DNA of 27,608 bases from Pleurobrachia bachei (GCA_000695325.1 AVPN01000175.1:4015-31622); one strand, 5' to 3'; counted from the stretch's first letter, positions 9,484 through 19,971 are shown. Translations and numbers: made by a program. The notes: generated by a model from the letters alone, not told the origin.

Positions 9484-11178
9484 TTCATTATAACACATTC
9501 TACGCAATCCGGATATTCCTTGCTACATTTTGTGCCGTTGCAGAGGACCAGTTCTACTCTTCGGTCTACCGGAAGTTTGGTTCTTTTATCGGGAATTGCT
9601 GGTTGCTCATCTCCCTCTTTGCCCCGGGTATGTTTATATCAAGTACTGCGTTCCTTCCAAGTAGTTTCGCTATGTACTCTGTAACTCTTGCCTACTCTGC
9701 CTGGTTGGATGGGTCTAACCAGTCGGCTGTGCTGTGGATCGCAGTGGGTTCGATCGTCGGGTGGCCCTTTGTCGCTGTGCTGGGTATCCCGATCGTGTGG
9801 GATATTGTCGTTAAAAACGGGCAATTTCGGAAGTTTGCCGAGCATTTCTTGGTGGCGCTTGTTTACACCATTTCACCTGTTATAATTGTGGATCTAATGC
9901 TCTATCGGAAACTGACCATCACCCCGCTCAACATTCTCATTTACAACGTCTTCAACCCCCACGGATCGGAGCTCTATGGAACGGAACCTCTGTCATTTTA
10001 CATTACCAACGGCTTCCTAAACTTCAACTTTGCCTTCCTGTTAGCACTGGTATCACTACCTGCCTATGCTGCCTTTCAACTATTCAACAAAGATATAAAG
10101 CCCAAGATATGCTATCTGCTCGTTCCAATGTACGTGTGGTTTGCAATAATGTTCCTGGCACCCCACAAAGAGGAACGCTTCCTATTTCCTGTTTACCCAC
10201 TGATATCCCTCGCTGCCTCGGTGGTCCTTTATATCGTGTGGAAATCCACTGCGTTTTGTTTCGGTTATTTTTACAAGCATATGAAAGAGGCGAGTATTCT
10301 GAATATCTCCGGGTTTTTCATTATTTTCATTGGTCTCTCCATTGCTCGGATTGCTGCTCTGGAGTCCTACTACAGGGCGCCCATGATACTTTACAAAGAT
10401 GTCTATAAGATTCAGGAACCTGGAGCTGTAATATGTCTTGGAAAGGAGTGGTACCGATTCCCGAGCAGCTTCTTTGTTCCAGAGGGGGCTCACGCGAGGT
10501 TTATTAAGTCTAGTTTTACTGGACAGCTCCCCCAGAGGTTTTATGAGAACGTGAATGGGACATATGCTCACAGGAGAGACCAGAATGATGGGAATAAAGA
10601 GGAACCGTCTGTTTATGTCAACATCAAGTAAGTCAAATCATCAAAACTAAATTCGTGTTTTCTTATCTGTTTCTGAGCAGAGGATTTCTGGTGTCAGATG
10701 TAACTTGAAGTTCATCTCTATAGATCTTCTCTAGATAGTTCTTCTCTGACCCTCCCCTCCCCCAGGCAGTGTGACTATCTAGTAGACCTGGATCTAGGTG
10801 TTGAATCTCCACTAGAACCTAGATACAACACCAAGGCAGGGTGGACCTCAATCAAAACCCATCCTTTCCTCAACTCAGCAAAATCAAAGATGCTTGCCAG
10901 GGCCTTTTATATGCCTGGGTACTCGAGGAAAAACGTCAAGTTTGGATCGTATCATCTACTAAAACGGACAAAGTATGAAAAAGAATATCATGATAAATGT
11001 TTTTTGCTTCCAAATTATTTGTAAATTAAAGCACCCCAGTTGCTTACTCAATTATATTTCAACTATCAGATTGATCAAGCAACAGGAAGAAGAGAGAGAT
11101 CGGCTGAAGCAGCTGGAGAAGGAACACAAGGAGAAGAGAGCTAAGGCAAAACAGCAGCATGATAATGAGGAATTGTAA
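9484..11178 (+). CDS. ALG9: ALG9-type alpha-1,2-mannosyltransferase, C-terminal two thirds
   Basis: Exons 9484-10627, 10766-10972, 11070-11178; phases agree and the stop is TAA. ALG9 adds alpha-1,2-mannose from dolichyl-phosphate-mannose to the growing lipid-linked oligosaccharide in the ER lumen (N-glycosylation). Recognised from conserved blocks: STAFLPSSFAMY, LNILIYNVFNPHGSELYGTE, the strongly conserved PHKEERFLFPVYPLI, VCLGKEWYRFPSSFF-like (ICLGKEWYRFPSSFF) and FTGQLPQRF near the end. Several hydrophobic segments fit a multi-pass GT-C enzyme. The last exon is highly charged (KQQEEERDRLKQLEKEHKEK), a possible ER-retention-like lysine-rich tail. The N-terminal part with the catalytic acidic loop (the usual D-E-x-x-N-Y-W-E-P motif) is absent; it must lie elsewhere or be lost. 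The exon 2 tail and exon 3 also belong to the amplified block. Confidence 0.85.
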
Positions 11179-11453
11179 CTCGAAATTTATGAACTCAGAG
11201 GGGAAATTATATTTTGTTTTTGTTTGAAGTTATGTTAGACTAAGTTTATTTGATTGATTATATAATTTTGCATTGGGAATGTTATTGCAAAATAAATGTA
11301 TTTCTATTTGTGACACTGCATGTACTTCCAAGTTTCTAACAACTTCGGTCCTAATTCAGCATGACATTGAACAGGATCATGATATTGTTAAAGAAATAAC
11401 TAAATCTCTACTCATCTCTGGAACTCACAACTGCTGCCCAACAACCCCTGCCA

Positions 11454-13110
11454 ATGAAGTACAGTGTAGATAGTGCGGTTGAAGCGGCGGGGTTTGGTCC
11501 TGCCCAGTTTCTCTACATAGCAGCTAGTAGTACAATATTTTATCTGGAACTGTTGTGTCTAGTTAGCGATGGGATACTGCTGCCTCTTATAAAATGTGAT
11601 TTCAGGTTTGTGCGGTGTGTGATTTCACTTGAGATGTGTCACTCCCAATGTGCCCATTTTATTCAAAATTATGAAGTATCCAGTCATTCTGATCTAGCTC
11701 GATCTCAGGTTAGATAGCCTGGAAGCATCATTGTACTTGTTTGTAACGAAGTTATCCTTCTGTCTGGGTGGTCTAATTGGTGGGAAAATGGGGGATAGAA
11801 TGGGGAGGAGACGTTCCATCCTTTATGGTAAGAGAGCAAGAGGGCACTGTGAATTAATGGTGCCGTGTTTATTTTGATTGTAATGATTTTTTCATGTTTT
11901 TACACGGCACCTGAGTCCTGACTCCTGAGCTACTGAATATGTACTTTACCCCCCCCCCCATTTCTCAGGGTTATTATTTCAAGCGGTTATGCTCCTAACC
12001 ACCCTTCACATCACATCCTTCCTACCCTACACAATCTGCCACGGAATAACCAAGATGGCGTTCGGCCTCGTCATGCCCTCTGCCCACTCCTTCGCCCTGG
12101 AGGTAACCCCAACCAACCGTCGCTTCCTGGTCAAGGTTTTCTTCGGTCTAGCTGGATGTCTAGGGGCCAGCACGGGCGCCTTTATAGGACAATTCTACGA
12201 GGATCACGGCTGGAGAACTGTTCAGATGTTTGTTGTTGTTCCCATCCTGGCGGAGTTTTTGTTGTTTTACAATCTTGGCAACTCGCCACGATTCCTCTGT
12301 GTTAAAGGGAGGTTGGAGGAGGCGGAGGTGGTTCTAAGAAGGTTATTCCAGTTGAATTCCAAGGGCATTCCAACTGATTTCTCACTCCGTCAGGAGAGGA
12401 AGGTTGAGGAAACACCGGGGACGTACGGAGATCTGTTCCGGCCGCACCTTAGGAGCGTTACCCTTAGGCTGATGTTTATACTCGCAATGAAGGGATTGTT
12501 TGTGGGTGCTGTTCACTGCTCCATACCCTACCTAATGGGTGATAAACACCACCACCACCATGGTCACCATGGTAACCAAGGTAACCAAGGTGATGATTGT
12601 GTGCTAATGTCCAAATCGAGTTACCGTAGAATGGTCTTTACATTTCTCCCCGACCTCATCATCCATCCTGTGATCCTGTGCCTCAGCCAATCCCGGGGCC
12701 GGATCTACAGTCTCACCACCGGTCTCTGCATCTCCTCCCTCTTCATGATCATATCCAGTCAAGTCGCAGGTGGATCAGCTCTCTTTTCCTTCACAATAGG
12801 GGTCGCTCTGAACACCATCGCAGCCTCCCGATCCGTCCTTGTTCTCTATACCTCAGAGTTCTACCCTACCACTCTGAGAGGTGTCTCAATTGGGATTCTG
12901 TGGACTGCAGACAGCACGGGTGGGTTTGTATCGGCTTTTCTCGTGGAGTATTTGGTGAGGCATGCTCCTAGTTTGTTTATATTTGCAGCGGGATGTGCTA
13001 CTGCGGTGTCGTGTTTGGTGGCACGATCCCTCACTCATGAGACCCTTAATAAACCGCTGGTGGAATCCATGGGGTTGAAGAAGAGAAAAAGTGAGGTGTA
13101 TGATGTTTAG
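11454..13110 (+). CDS. SV2/SVOP-like major facilitator transporter, copy 1
   Basis: Exons 11454-11605, 11718-11827, 11969-13110; phases 2 then 1; 467 residues, a normal length for a 12-helix MFS carrier. Diagnostic features: the N-terminal SVOP-type motif (YSVDSAVEAAGFGPAQFLY), the MFS loop 2-3 signature (GGKMGDRMGRRRS), SPRFLCVKGRLEEAE between the two halves, and YTSEFYPTTLRGVSIG in the second half. Relatives of the SLC22/SVOP group move organic ions or sit on vesicles; the substrate here cannot be inferred. A His-rich loop, HHHHHGHHG, lies in the second half of the protein near the YMG-initial stretch and might bind metal. The start ATG at 11454 matches the family N-terminus; an upstream open frame is in another phase. 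It follows the ALG9 stop by only 275 bases. Confidence 0.85.
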
Positions 13111-13355
13111 GATAGTTGTAATTTAGGGTTTTGTTAGGGTATCTAGTTGAATGTTGTTGGTACAGTTAGTTTTGTTCTTGTTTTCGTGTTATGTAAAATG
13201 TAAATGAGCTTTTAACAATTTAATCCGTGAATTTTTACAATGATAAAATTGCGGTTTCCGATTTTGTATTTTACTTAAAGTAACAAGATTTTACAACTCC
13301 AAATTAACACCTCTAGCACATATCACATGGCATCCTGGTGACAGAGAAGAGAGAG

Positions 13356-13514
13356 ATGCCTACTGTTTGGGCAGATAAAGATGTGGAGGATTTCCTGACA
13401 GAGACCCGGAGTAAGATCATGATATTCCGGCCGACCATGGAAGAATTCCAGGATTTTCCTGCCTATATCCGGTACATGGAGGAATGTGGTGCCAACCAGT
13501 TTGGAATTGCCAAG
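13356..13514 (+). pseudogene. KDM4 first coding exon (JmjN), copy 1, detached
   Basis: 53 codons from ATG 13356 to donor AAG|GTACAT. It encodes the JmjN motif, [19 protein letters not shown], then GANQFGIAK, as in KDM4 demethylases. It lies at the end of amplified block copy 1, about 5 kb before the nearest downstream KDM4 exon, with a whole SVOP-like gene in between. It could act as an alternative first exon only if splicing skips that gene; otherwise it is a dead duplicate. The coding sequence is intact. Confidence 0.75.
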
Positions 13515-13630
13515 GTACATGCACTTAATAACCTTGTTGAATTTGTGGTGCTTGTAATACTTTTTTATTGACCTTTGAACTCCCTTTTCTTCCGTTTCTG
13601 CGGGAGAGAATCTAATGCCGAGTCCTAATG

Positions 13631-13893
13631 TGGGTACTCGAGGAAAAACGTCAAGTTTGGATCGTATCATCTACTAAAACGGACAAAGTATGAAAAAGAA
13701 TATCCTGATAAATGTTTTTTGCTTCCAACTTATTTGTAAATTAAAGCACCCCAGTTGCTTACTCAATTATATTTCAACTATCAGATTGATCAAGCAACAG
13801 GAAGAAGAGAGAGATCGGCTGAAGCAGCTGGAGAAGGAACACAAGGAGAAGAGAGCTAAGGCAAAACAGCAGCATGATAATGAGGAATTGTAA
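13631..13893 (+). pseudogene. ALG9 3' fragment (tail of exon 2 plus last exon)
   Basis: Duplicate of ALG9 10917-11178 carried in block copy 2. It holds the last part of exon 2 and the whole last exon (13785-13893, ending TAA). It has no upstream exons of its own, so it cannot make a protein. One notable change: CATGATAAATG in copy 1 intron is CCTGATAAATG here. Confidence 0.85.
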
Positions 13894-14162
13894 CTCGAAA
13901 TTTATGAACTCAGAGGGGAAATTATATTTTGTTTTTGTTTGAAGTTATGTTAGACTAAGTTTATTTGATTGATTATATATAATTTTGCATTGGGAATGTT
14001 ATTGCAAAATAAATGTATTTCTATTTGTGACACTGTACTTCCAACTTCCAACTTCGGTCCTAATTCAGCATGACATTGAACAGGATCATGATATTATTAA
14101 AGAAATAACTAAATCTCTACTCATCTCTGGAACTCACAACTGCTGCCCAACAACCCCTGCCA

Positions 14163-15812
14163 ATGAAGTACAGTGTAGATAGTGCGGTTGAAGCGGCGGG
14201 GTTTGGTCCTGCCCAGTTTCTCTACATAGCAGCTAGTAGTACAATATTTTATCTGGAACTGTTGTGTCTAGTTAGCGATGGGATACTGCTGCCTCTTATA
14301 AAATGTGATTTCAGGTTTGTGCGGTGTGTGATTTCACTTGAGATGTGTCACTCCCAATGTGCCCATTTTATTCAAAATTATGAAGTATCCAGTCATTCTG
14401 ATCTAGCTCTATCTCAGGTTAGATAGCCTGGAAGCATCATTGTACTTGTTTGTAACGAAGTTATCCTTCTGTCTGGGTGGTCTAATTGGTGGGAAAATGG
14501 GGGATAGAATGGGGAGGAGACGTTCCATCCTTTATGGTAAGAGAGCAAGAGGGCACTGTGAATTAATGGTGCCGTGTTTATTTTGATTGTAATGATTTTT
14601 TCATGTTTTTACACGGCACCTGAGTACTGAGCTACTGAATATGTACTTTACCCCCCCCCCCATTTCTCAGGGTTATTATTTCAAGCGGTTATGCTCCTAA
14701 CCACCCTTCACATCACATCCTTCCTACCCTACACAATCTGCCACGGAATAACCAAGATGGCGTTCGGCCTCGTCATGCCCTCTGCCCACTCCTTCGCCCT
14801 GGAGGTAACCCCAACCAACCGTCGCTTCCTGGTCAAGGTTTTCTTCGGTCTAGCTGGATGTCTAGGGGCCAGCACGGGCGCCTTTATAGGACAATTCTAC
14901 GAGGATCACGGCTGGAGAACTGTTCAGATGTTTGTTGTTGTTCCCATCCTGGCGGAGTTTTTGTTGTTTTACAATCTTGGAAACTCGCCACGATTCCTCT
15001 GTGTCAAAGGGAGGTTGGAGGAGGCGGAGGTGGTTCTAAGAAGGTTATTCCAGTTGAATTCCAAGGGCATTCCAACTGATTTCTCACTCCGTCAGGAGAG
15101 GAAGGTTGAGGAAACACCGGGGACGTACGGAGATCTGTTCCGGCCGCACCTTAGGAGCGTTACCCTTAGGCTGATGTTTATACTCGCAATGAAGGGATTG
15201 TTTGTGGGTGCTGTTCACTGCTCCATACCCTACCTAATGGGTGATAAACACCACCACCACCATGGTCACCATGGTAACCAAGGTAACCAAGGTGATGATT
15301 GTGTGCTAATGTCCAAATCGAGTTACCGTAGAATGGTCTTTACATTTCTCCCCGACCTCATCATCCATCCTGTGATCCTGTGCCTCAGCCAATCCCGGGG
15401 CCGGATCTACAGTCTCACCACCGGTCTCTGCATCTCCTCCCTCTTCATGATCATTTCCAGTCAGGTGACAGGTGGATCAGCTCTCTTCTCCTTCACAATA
15501 GGGGTCGCTCTGAACACCATCGCAGCCTCCCGATCCGTCCTTGTTCTCTATACCTCAGAGTTCTACCCTACCACTCTGAGAGGTGTCTCAATTGGGATTC
15601 TGTGGACTGCAGACAGCACGGGTGGGTTTGTATCGGCTTTTCTCGTGGAGTATTTAGTGAGGCATGCTCCTAGTTTGTTTATATTTGCAGCGGGATGTGC
15701 TACTGGGGTATCGTGTTTAGTCGCTCGATCCCTCACTCATGAGACCCTTAATAAACCGCTGGTGGAATCCATGGGGTTGAAGAAGAGAAAAAGTGAGGTG
15801 TATGATGTTTAG
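14163..15812 (+). CDS. SV2/SVOP-like major facilitator transporter, copy 2
   Basis: Exons 14163-14314, 14427-14536, 14671-15812; same phases and length (467 residues) as copy 1, and fully intact. In the last exon it differs from copy 1 at just two residues: SSQVTGG instead of SSQVAGG and ATGVSCL instead of ATAVSCL. The MFS signature loop, the His-rich loop and the family N-terminus are unchanged. The 5' flank is also duplicated, so it may keep promoter function, although the flank now begins with an ALG9 fragment. It is either a recent functional paralogue or a second haplotype wrongly placed in tandem. Confidence 0.8.
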
Positions 15813-16057
15813 GATAGTTGTAATTTAGGGTTTTGTTAGGGTATCTAGTTGAATGTTGTTGGTACAGTTAGTTTTGTTCTTGTTTTCGTGTTATGTAAAA
15901 TGTAAATGAGCTTTTAACAATTTAATCCGTGAATTTTTACAATGATAAAATTGCGGTTTCCGATTTTGTATTTTACTTAAAGTAACAAGATTTTACAACT
16001 CCAAATTAACACCTCTAGCACATATCACATGGCATCCTGGTGACAGAGAAGAGAGAG

Positions 16058-16216
16058 ATGCCTACTGTTTGGGCAGATAAAGATGTGGAGGATTTCCTGA
16101 CAGAGACCCGGAGTAAGATCATGATATTCCGGCCGACCATGGAAGAATTCCAGGATTTTCCTGCCTATATCCGGTACATGGAGGAATGTGGTGCCAACCA
16201 GTTTGGAATTGCCAAG
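16058..16216 (+). pseudogene. KDM4 first coding exon (JmjN), copy 2, detached
   Basis: Identical in coding content to the copy at 13356-13514. It is separated from downstream KDM4 exons by the truncated SVOP-like copy 3. Same reasoning: an alternative first exon at best, otherwise a dead duplicate. Confidence 0.75.
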
Positions 16217-16332
16217 GTACATGCACTTAATAACCTTGTTGAATTTGTGGTGCTTGTAATACTTTTTTATTGACCTTTGAACTCCCTTTTCTTCCGTTTC
16301 TGCGGGAGAGAATCTAATGCCGAGTCCTAATG

Positions 16333-17862
16333 TGCCTCTTATAAAATGTGATTTCAGGTTTGTGCGGTGTGTGATTTCACTTGAGATGTGTCACTCCCAA
16401 TGTGCCCATTTTATTCAAAATTATGAAGTATCCAGTCATTCTGATCTAGCTCTATCTCAGGTTAGATAGCCTGGAAGCATCATTGTACTTGTTTGTAACG
16501 AAGTTATCCTTCTGTCTGGGTGGTCTAATTGGTGGGAAAATGGGGGATAGAATGGGGAGGAGACGTTCCATCCTTTATGGTAAGAGAGCAAGAGGGCACT
16601 GTGAATTAATGGTGCCGTGTTTATTTTGATTGTAATGATTTTTTCATGTTTTTACACGGCACCTGAGTCCTGACTCCTGAGCTACTGAATATGTACTTTA
16701 CCCCCCCCCCCATTTCTCAGGGTTATTATTTCAAGCGGTTATGCTCCTAACCACCCTTCACATCACATCCTTCCTACCCTACACAATCTGCCACGGAATA
16801 ACCAAGATGGCGTTCGGCCTCGTCATGCCCTCTGCCCACTCCTTCGCCCTGGAGGTAACCCCAACCAACCGTCGCTTCCTGGTCAAGGTTTTCTTCGGTC
16901 TAGCTGGATGTCTAGGGGCCAGCACGGGCGCCTTTATAGGACAATTCTACGAGGATCACGGCTGGAGAACTGTTCAGATGTTTGTTGTTGTTCCCATCCT
17001 GGCGGAGTTTTTGTTGTTTTACAATCTTGGAAACTCGCCACGATTCCTCTGTGTTAAAGGGAGGTTGGAGGAGGCGGAGGTGGTTCTAAGAAGGTTATTC
17101 CAGTTGAATTCCAAGGACATTCCAACTGATTTCTCGCTCCGTCAGGAGAGGAAGGTTGAGGAAACACCGGGGACGTACGGAGATCTGTTCCGGCCGCACC
17201 TTAGGAGCGTTACCCTTAGGCTGATGTTTATACTCGCAATGAAGGGATTGTTTGTGGGTGCTGTTCACTGCTCCATACCCTACCTAATGGGTGATAAACA
17301 CCACCACCACCATGGTCACCATGGTAACCAAGGTAACCAAGGTGATGATTGTGTGCTAATGTCCAAATCGAGTTACCGTAGAATGGTCTTTACATTTCTC
17401 CCCGACCTCATCATCCATCCTGTGATCCTGTGCCTCAGCCAATCCCGGGGCCGGATCTACAGTCTCACCACCGGTCTCTGCATCTCCTCCCTCTTCATGA
17501 TCATTTCCAGTCAGGTGACAGGTGGATCAGCTCTCTTCTCCTTCACAATAGGGGTCGCTCTGAACACCATCGCAGCCTCCCGATCCGTCCTTGTTCTCTA
17601 TACCTCAGAGTTCTACCCTACCACTCTGAGAGGTGTCTCAATTGGGATTCTGTGGACTGCAGACAGCACGGGTGGGTTTGTATCGGCTTTTCTCGTGGAG
17701 TATTTGGTGAGGCATGCTCCTAGTTTGTTTATATTTGCAGCGGGATGTGCTACTGCGGTGTCGTGTTTGGTGGCACGATCCCTCACTCATGAGACCCTTA
17801 ATAAACCGCTGGTGGAATCCATGGGGTTGAAGAAGAGAAAAAGTGAGGTGTATGATGTTTAG
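16333..17862 (+). pseudogene. SV2/SVOP-like transporter, copy 3, missing its first exon
   Basis: Only the last 25 bases or so of exon 1 are present, followed by exon 2 (16470-16579) and exon 3 (16721-17862), both intact. The start ATG, the first membrane segment and the 5' flank are gone, so it is probably a pseudogene. An internal ATG at 16741 could give a 373-residue C-terminal product lacking the first helices, which is unlikely to transport. Its coding differences are mosaic: SSQVTGG as in copy 2, ATAVSCL as in copy 1, and its own SKDIP instead of SKGIP. Confidence 0.8.
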
Positions 17863-18288
17863 GATAGTTGTAATTTAGGGTTTTGTTAGGGTATCTAGTT
17901 GAATGTTGTTGGTACAGTTAGTTTTGTTCTTGTTTTCGTGTTATGTAAAATGTAAATGAGCTTTTAACAATTTAATCCGTGAATTTTTACAATGATAAAA
18001 TTGCGGTTTCCGATTTTGTATTTTACTTAAAGTAACAAGATTTTACAACTCCAAATTAACACCTCTAGCACATATCACATGGCACCCTGGTGATAGAGAA
18101 GAGAGAGATGCCTACTGTTTGGGCAGATAAAGATGTGGAGGATTTCCTGACAGAGACCCGGAGTAAGATCATGATATTCCGGCCGACCATGGAAGAATTC
18201 CAGGATTTTCCTGCCTATATCCGGTACATGGAGGAATGTGGTGCCAACCAGTTTGGAATTGCCAAGGTACATGCACTTAATAACCTTG

Positions 18289-18338
18289 AACTTAAACACC
18301 ACGAACATTATGAAAAAATAACTGGAAACTTGAGGGAA
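18289..18338. other. 50-base segment that is the direct complement of its paralogous sites
   Basis: In KDM4 intron 1, offset exactly 2050 from block copy 2, all 50 bases are the Watson-Crick partner of the base at the same position in 16239-16288 (also 13537-13586), in the same left-to-right order. For example CTTAAACACC stands opposite GAATTTGTGG, and ACGAACATTA opposite TGCTTGTAAT. Sequence on both sides is identical among copies and the length is unchanged; one further mismatch (G for T) follows at 18339. It is not a reverse complement. Confidence 0.95.
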
Positions 18339-18390
18339 GTCTTCCGTTTCTGCGGGAGAGAATCTAATGCCGAGTCCTAATGTTACCACT

Positions 18391-18497
18391 AGGAACCGAT
18401 CAAATCAGGAAATACTGGTCCCTGATTGGCCGATAAGCAATCATGTGAACTAAATAACGAGTTCTGATTGGTTGTTTACTTGTTTCGGTCTGTTCCC
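18391..18497. mobile_element. MITE-like element, full-length copy in KDM4 intron 1
   Basis: Left end AGGAACCGATCAA, right end TCGGTCTGTTCCC, imperfect inverted repeats. The core (CTGGTCCCTGATTGGC, AATAACGAGTTCTGATTGG) matches 5713-5819 in reverse orientation. It starts only nine bases after the right end of the amplified block and contains the left breakpoint (18432) of the internal KDM4 duplication. Confidence 0.75.
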
Positions 18498-19374
18498 AAA
18501 TATCACCACCTATTTTAGATTATTCCCCCGGCTGGCTGGGTTGGTTGCAAGGATTTCGAAGAGAGGATCCGTACCACCGATCTGACTATTGAGCATCCAA
18601 TTTTGCAGGAGATTAAATCTACCCACTGTGAGTTAATCTTACCAACTACAAGTACCCGGGTACCCGGTATATCCGTTATTTTCCTGTATCAGGGGAAGTT
18701 TATCCTCCCGGTAAAACGGGGTCCGATGTATATCCAATACCATCTCATTGATTTGTATCCACTCCTTCCTCCCAGCTGGCATATTTCAACAATTCAACAT
18801 AGAGCAACAAACCATGACCATAGATAGTTACAGAGCACACGCTGAATGCAAACCAGCCCCCTCTGGGACTCTGGATTTTATTGAACAAAGGTGGGGTGTT
18901 GTTATGTTCTAACCCTAGACACAGTCAATCTAGGCAAGGTGGGGTGTTATATTAATTATTCATACCGAATAAATGGATATTAATTGATATTAATTCATTT
19001 TAAACTATAATTGATATTACATTAAACAGGTATTGGAGAGGATTATCGTTTGAGACGCCACTTTATGGAGCTGATGTTCAGGGGAGTTTTTACGATGATG
19101 GGATCGAGGTAATTGTACAACTAGACTCAATTGTAGTAAGTATAGCTACTCATATAATTACAGCTGTCATTTATTTATTCGTCCCTAGAAAGTGGAAAGT
19201 TTAAATGCTCTGAGCGGTACTTTATTCGGTTATTTATCCTAATAATTAGCTTCAGATTCACCTCTCAGTGTGGGGTGTAAAAAGACCTAGCACCACTAAA
19301 AAAGTGTGTATATCTGCAAGCTTGCACAATACACCATGTACACGTGTTCTCAATAGAGTATAGCTCCATCTTTT

Positions 19375-19442
<68 letters not shown>

Positions 19443-19971
19443 TCTCACACACTCTCTCTATCTCCCATCCCAGGAATGGAACATCGGAACGGGTCTCGGT
19501 GACATCTTGGAACGAGTCTGTGGCGATATGGAAGTTAAGATACCTGGTGTAAACTCTCCGTACCTTTATTTCGGGGCCTGGAAAACCTCATTCCCCTGGC
19601 ACGTTGAAGACATGGATCTATATTCTATAAATTATATGCATCACGGTGAACCCAAGTTTTGGTATGCCATACCTGAAAGTAATGCCAGCAGATTTGAGAC
19701 TATGATACGAGGTGAGATGGGACCCATGATCGGGCCTGAGAAATAAGGGAGCTCTACCACCCATTTTGATCGGAAAATATAGAGATGGCCTTGGTAATCG
19801 TTTTGGGGACTGTGATTATGATGCCATTCCCAGTTATTCCATTGAACAAAGCTTATTGATGGGCTCTCTAATATAAACTTTTTTCAGGCGTGTATCCTGA
19901 TTTCTTCAAGGTATGCCCAGAGTTCCTTCGACACAAAATGACAATCGTGTCTCCCAAGAACCTCGCCAGGA
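18432..19971 (+). repeat. Internal KDM4 duplication, copy A
   Basis: Runs from GATAAGCAATC inside the MITE-like element to CCTCGCCAGGA inside KDM4 exon 6. Copy B (19972-21499) follows directly. Identity is very high; the differences are the length of a CT microsatellite, a six-base indel near 19768 and a few substitutions. Confidence 0.9.
19372..19462 (+). repeat. CT microsatellite in KDM4 intron 4, copy A
   Basis: An almost pure (CT)n tract of more than 60 bases, then imperfect CTCTCACAC units, immediately before the acceptor at 19472-19473. The matching tract in copy B (about 20918-20984) is 18 bases shorter. The tract doubles as the polypyrimidine tract of this intron. Confidence 0.95.

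Larger units (their letters stand above)
10917..13630 (+). repeat. Amplified block, copy 1 (2714 bases)
   Basis: Starts inside ALG9 exon 2 (at TGGGTACTCGAGG, 10917) and ends in KDM4 intron 1 after GAGTCCTAATG. It contains the ALG9 3' end, a complete SVOP-like gene and KDM4 exon 1. Copy 2 begins at once, at 13631, with near identity apart from small indels. Confidence 0.9.
13631..16332 (+). repeat. Amplified block, copy 2 (2702 bases)
   Basis: Same content as copy 1: ALG9 3' fragment, SVOP-like gene, KDM4 exon 1. Left junction GAGTCCTAATG|TGGGTACTCG (about 13631), right junction GAGTCCTAATG|TGCCTCTTAT (about 16332). Confidence 0.9.
16333..18382 (+). repeat. Amplified block, copy 3 (2050 bases, 5'-truncated)
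   Basis: Begins inside SVOP-like exon 1 at GCCTCTTATAAAATG and ends at the same GAGTCCTAATG point as the other copies, after which unique sequence (TTACCACTAGGAACC) follows. It lacks the ALG9 fragment and the transporter's start. Confidence 0.9.

Noticed and set aside
10182-10571. Minus-strand 129-residue frame opposite ALG9
   Set aside because: It mirrors the strongly conserved ALG9 coding exon and has no domain of its own.
11273-11473. Frame upstream of the SVOP-like start as an N-terminal extension
   Set aside because: It is in a different phase from the transporter exon, and the ATG at 11454 already matches the family N-terminus.
12549-12575. His run resembling an engineered His tag
   Set aside because: It is embedded in a native coding exon present in three copies, uses mixed CAC/CAT codons and lies in a loop, not at a terminus.
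13338-13571. Reading the KDM4 first-exon frame as an independent 77-residue gene
   Set aside because: The conserved JmjN sequence ends exactly at AAG|GTACAT, a splice donor in phase with the next KDM4 exon; the rest is intron read-through.
18090-18380. A longer 96-residue frame in the third KDM4 first exon
   Set aside because: The extension exists only because the complemented 50 bases remove a stop; it is past the donor and therefore intronic.
10917-18382. Interpreting the regular block repeats as a CRISPR-like or satellite array
   Set aside because: Units are over 2 kb, contain spliced eukaryotic genes, and have no spacer structure.
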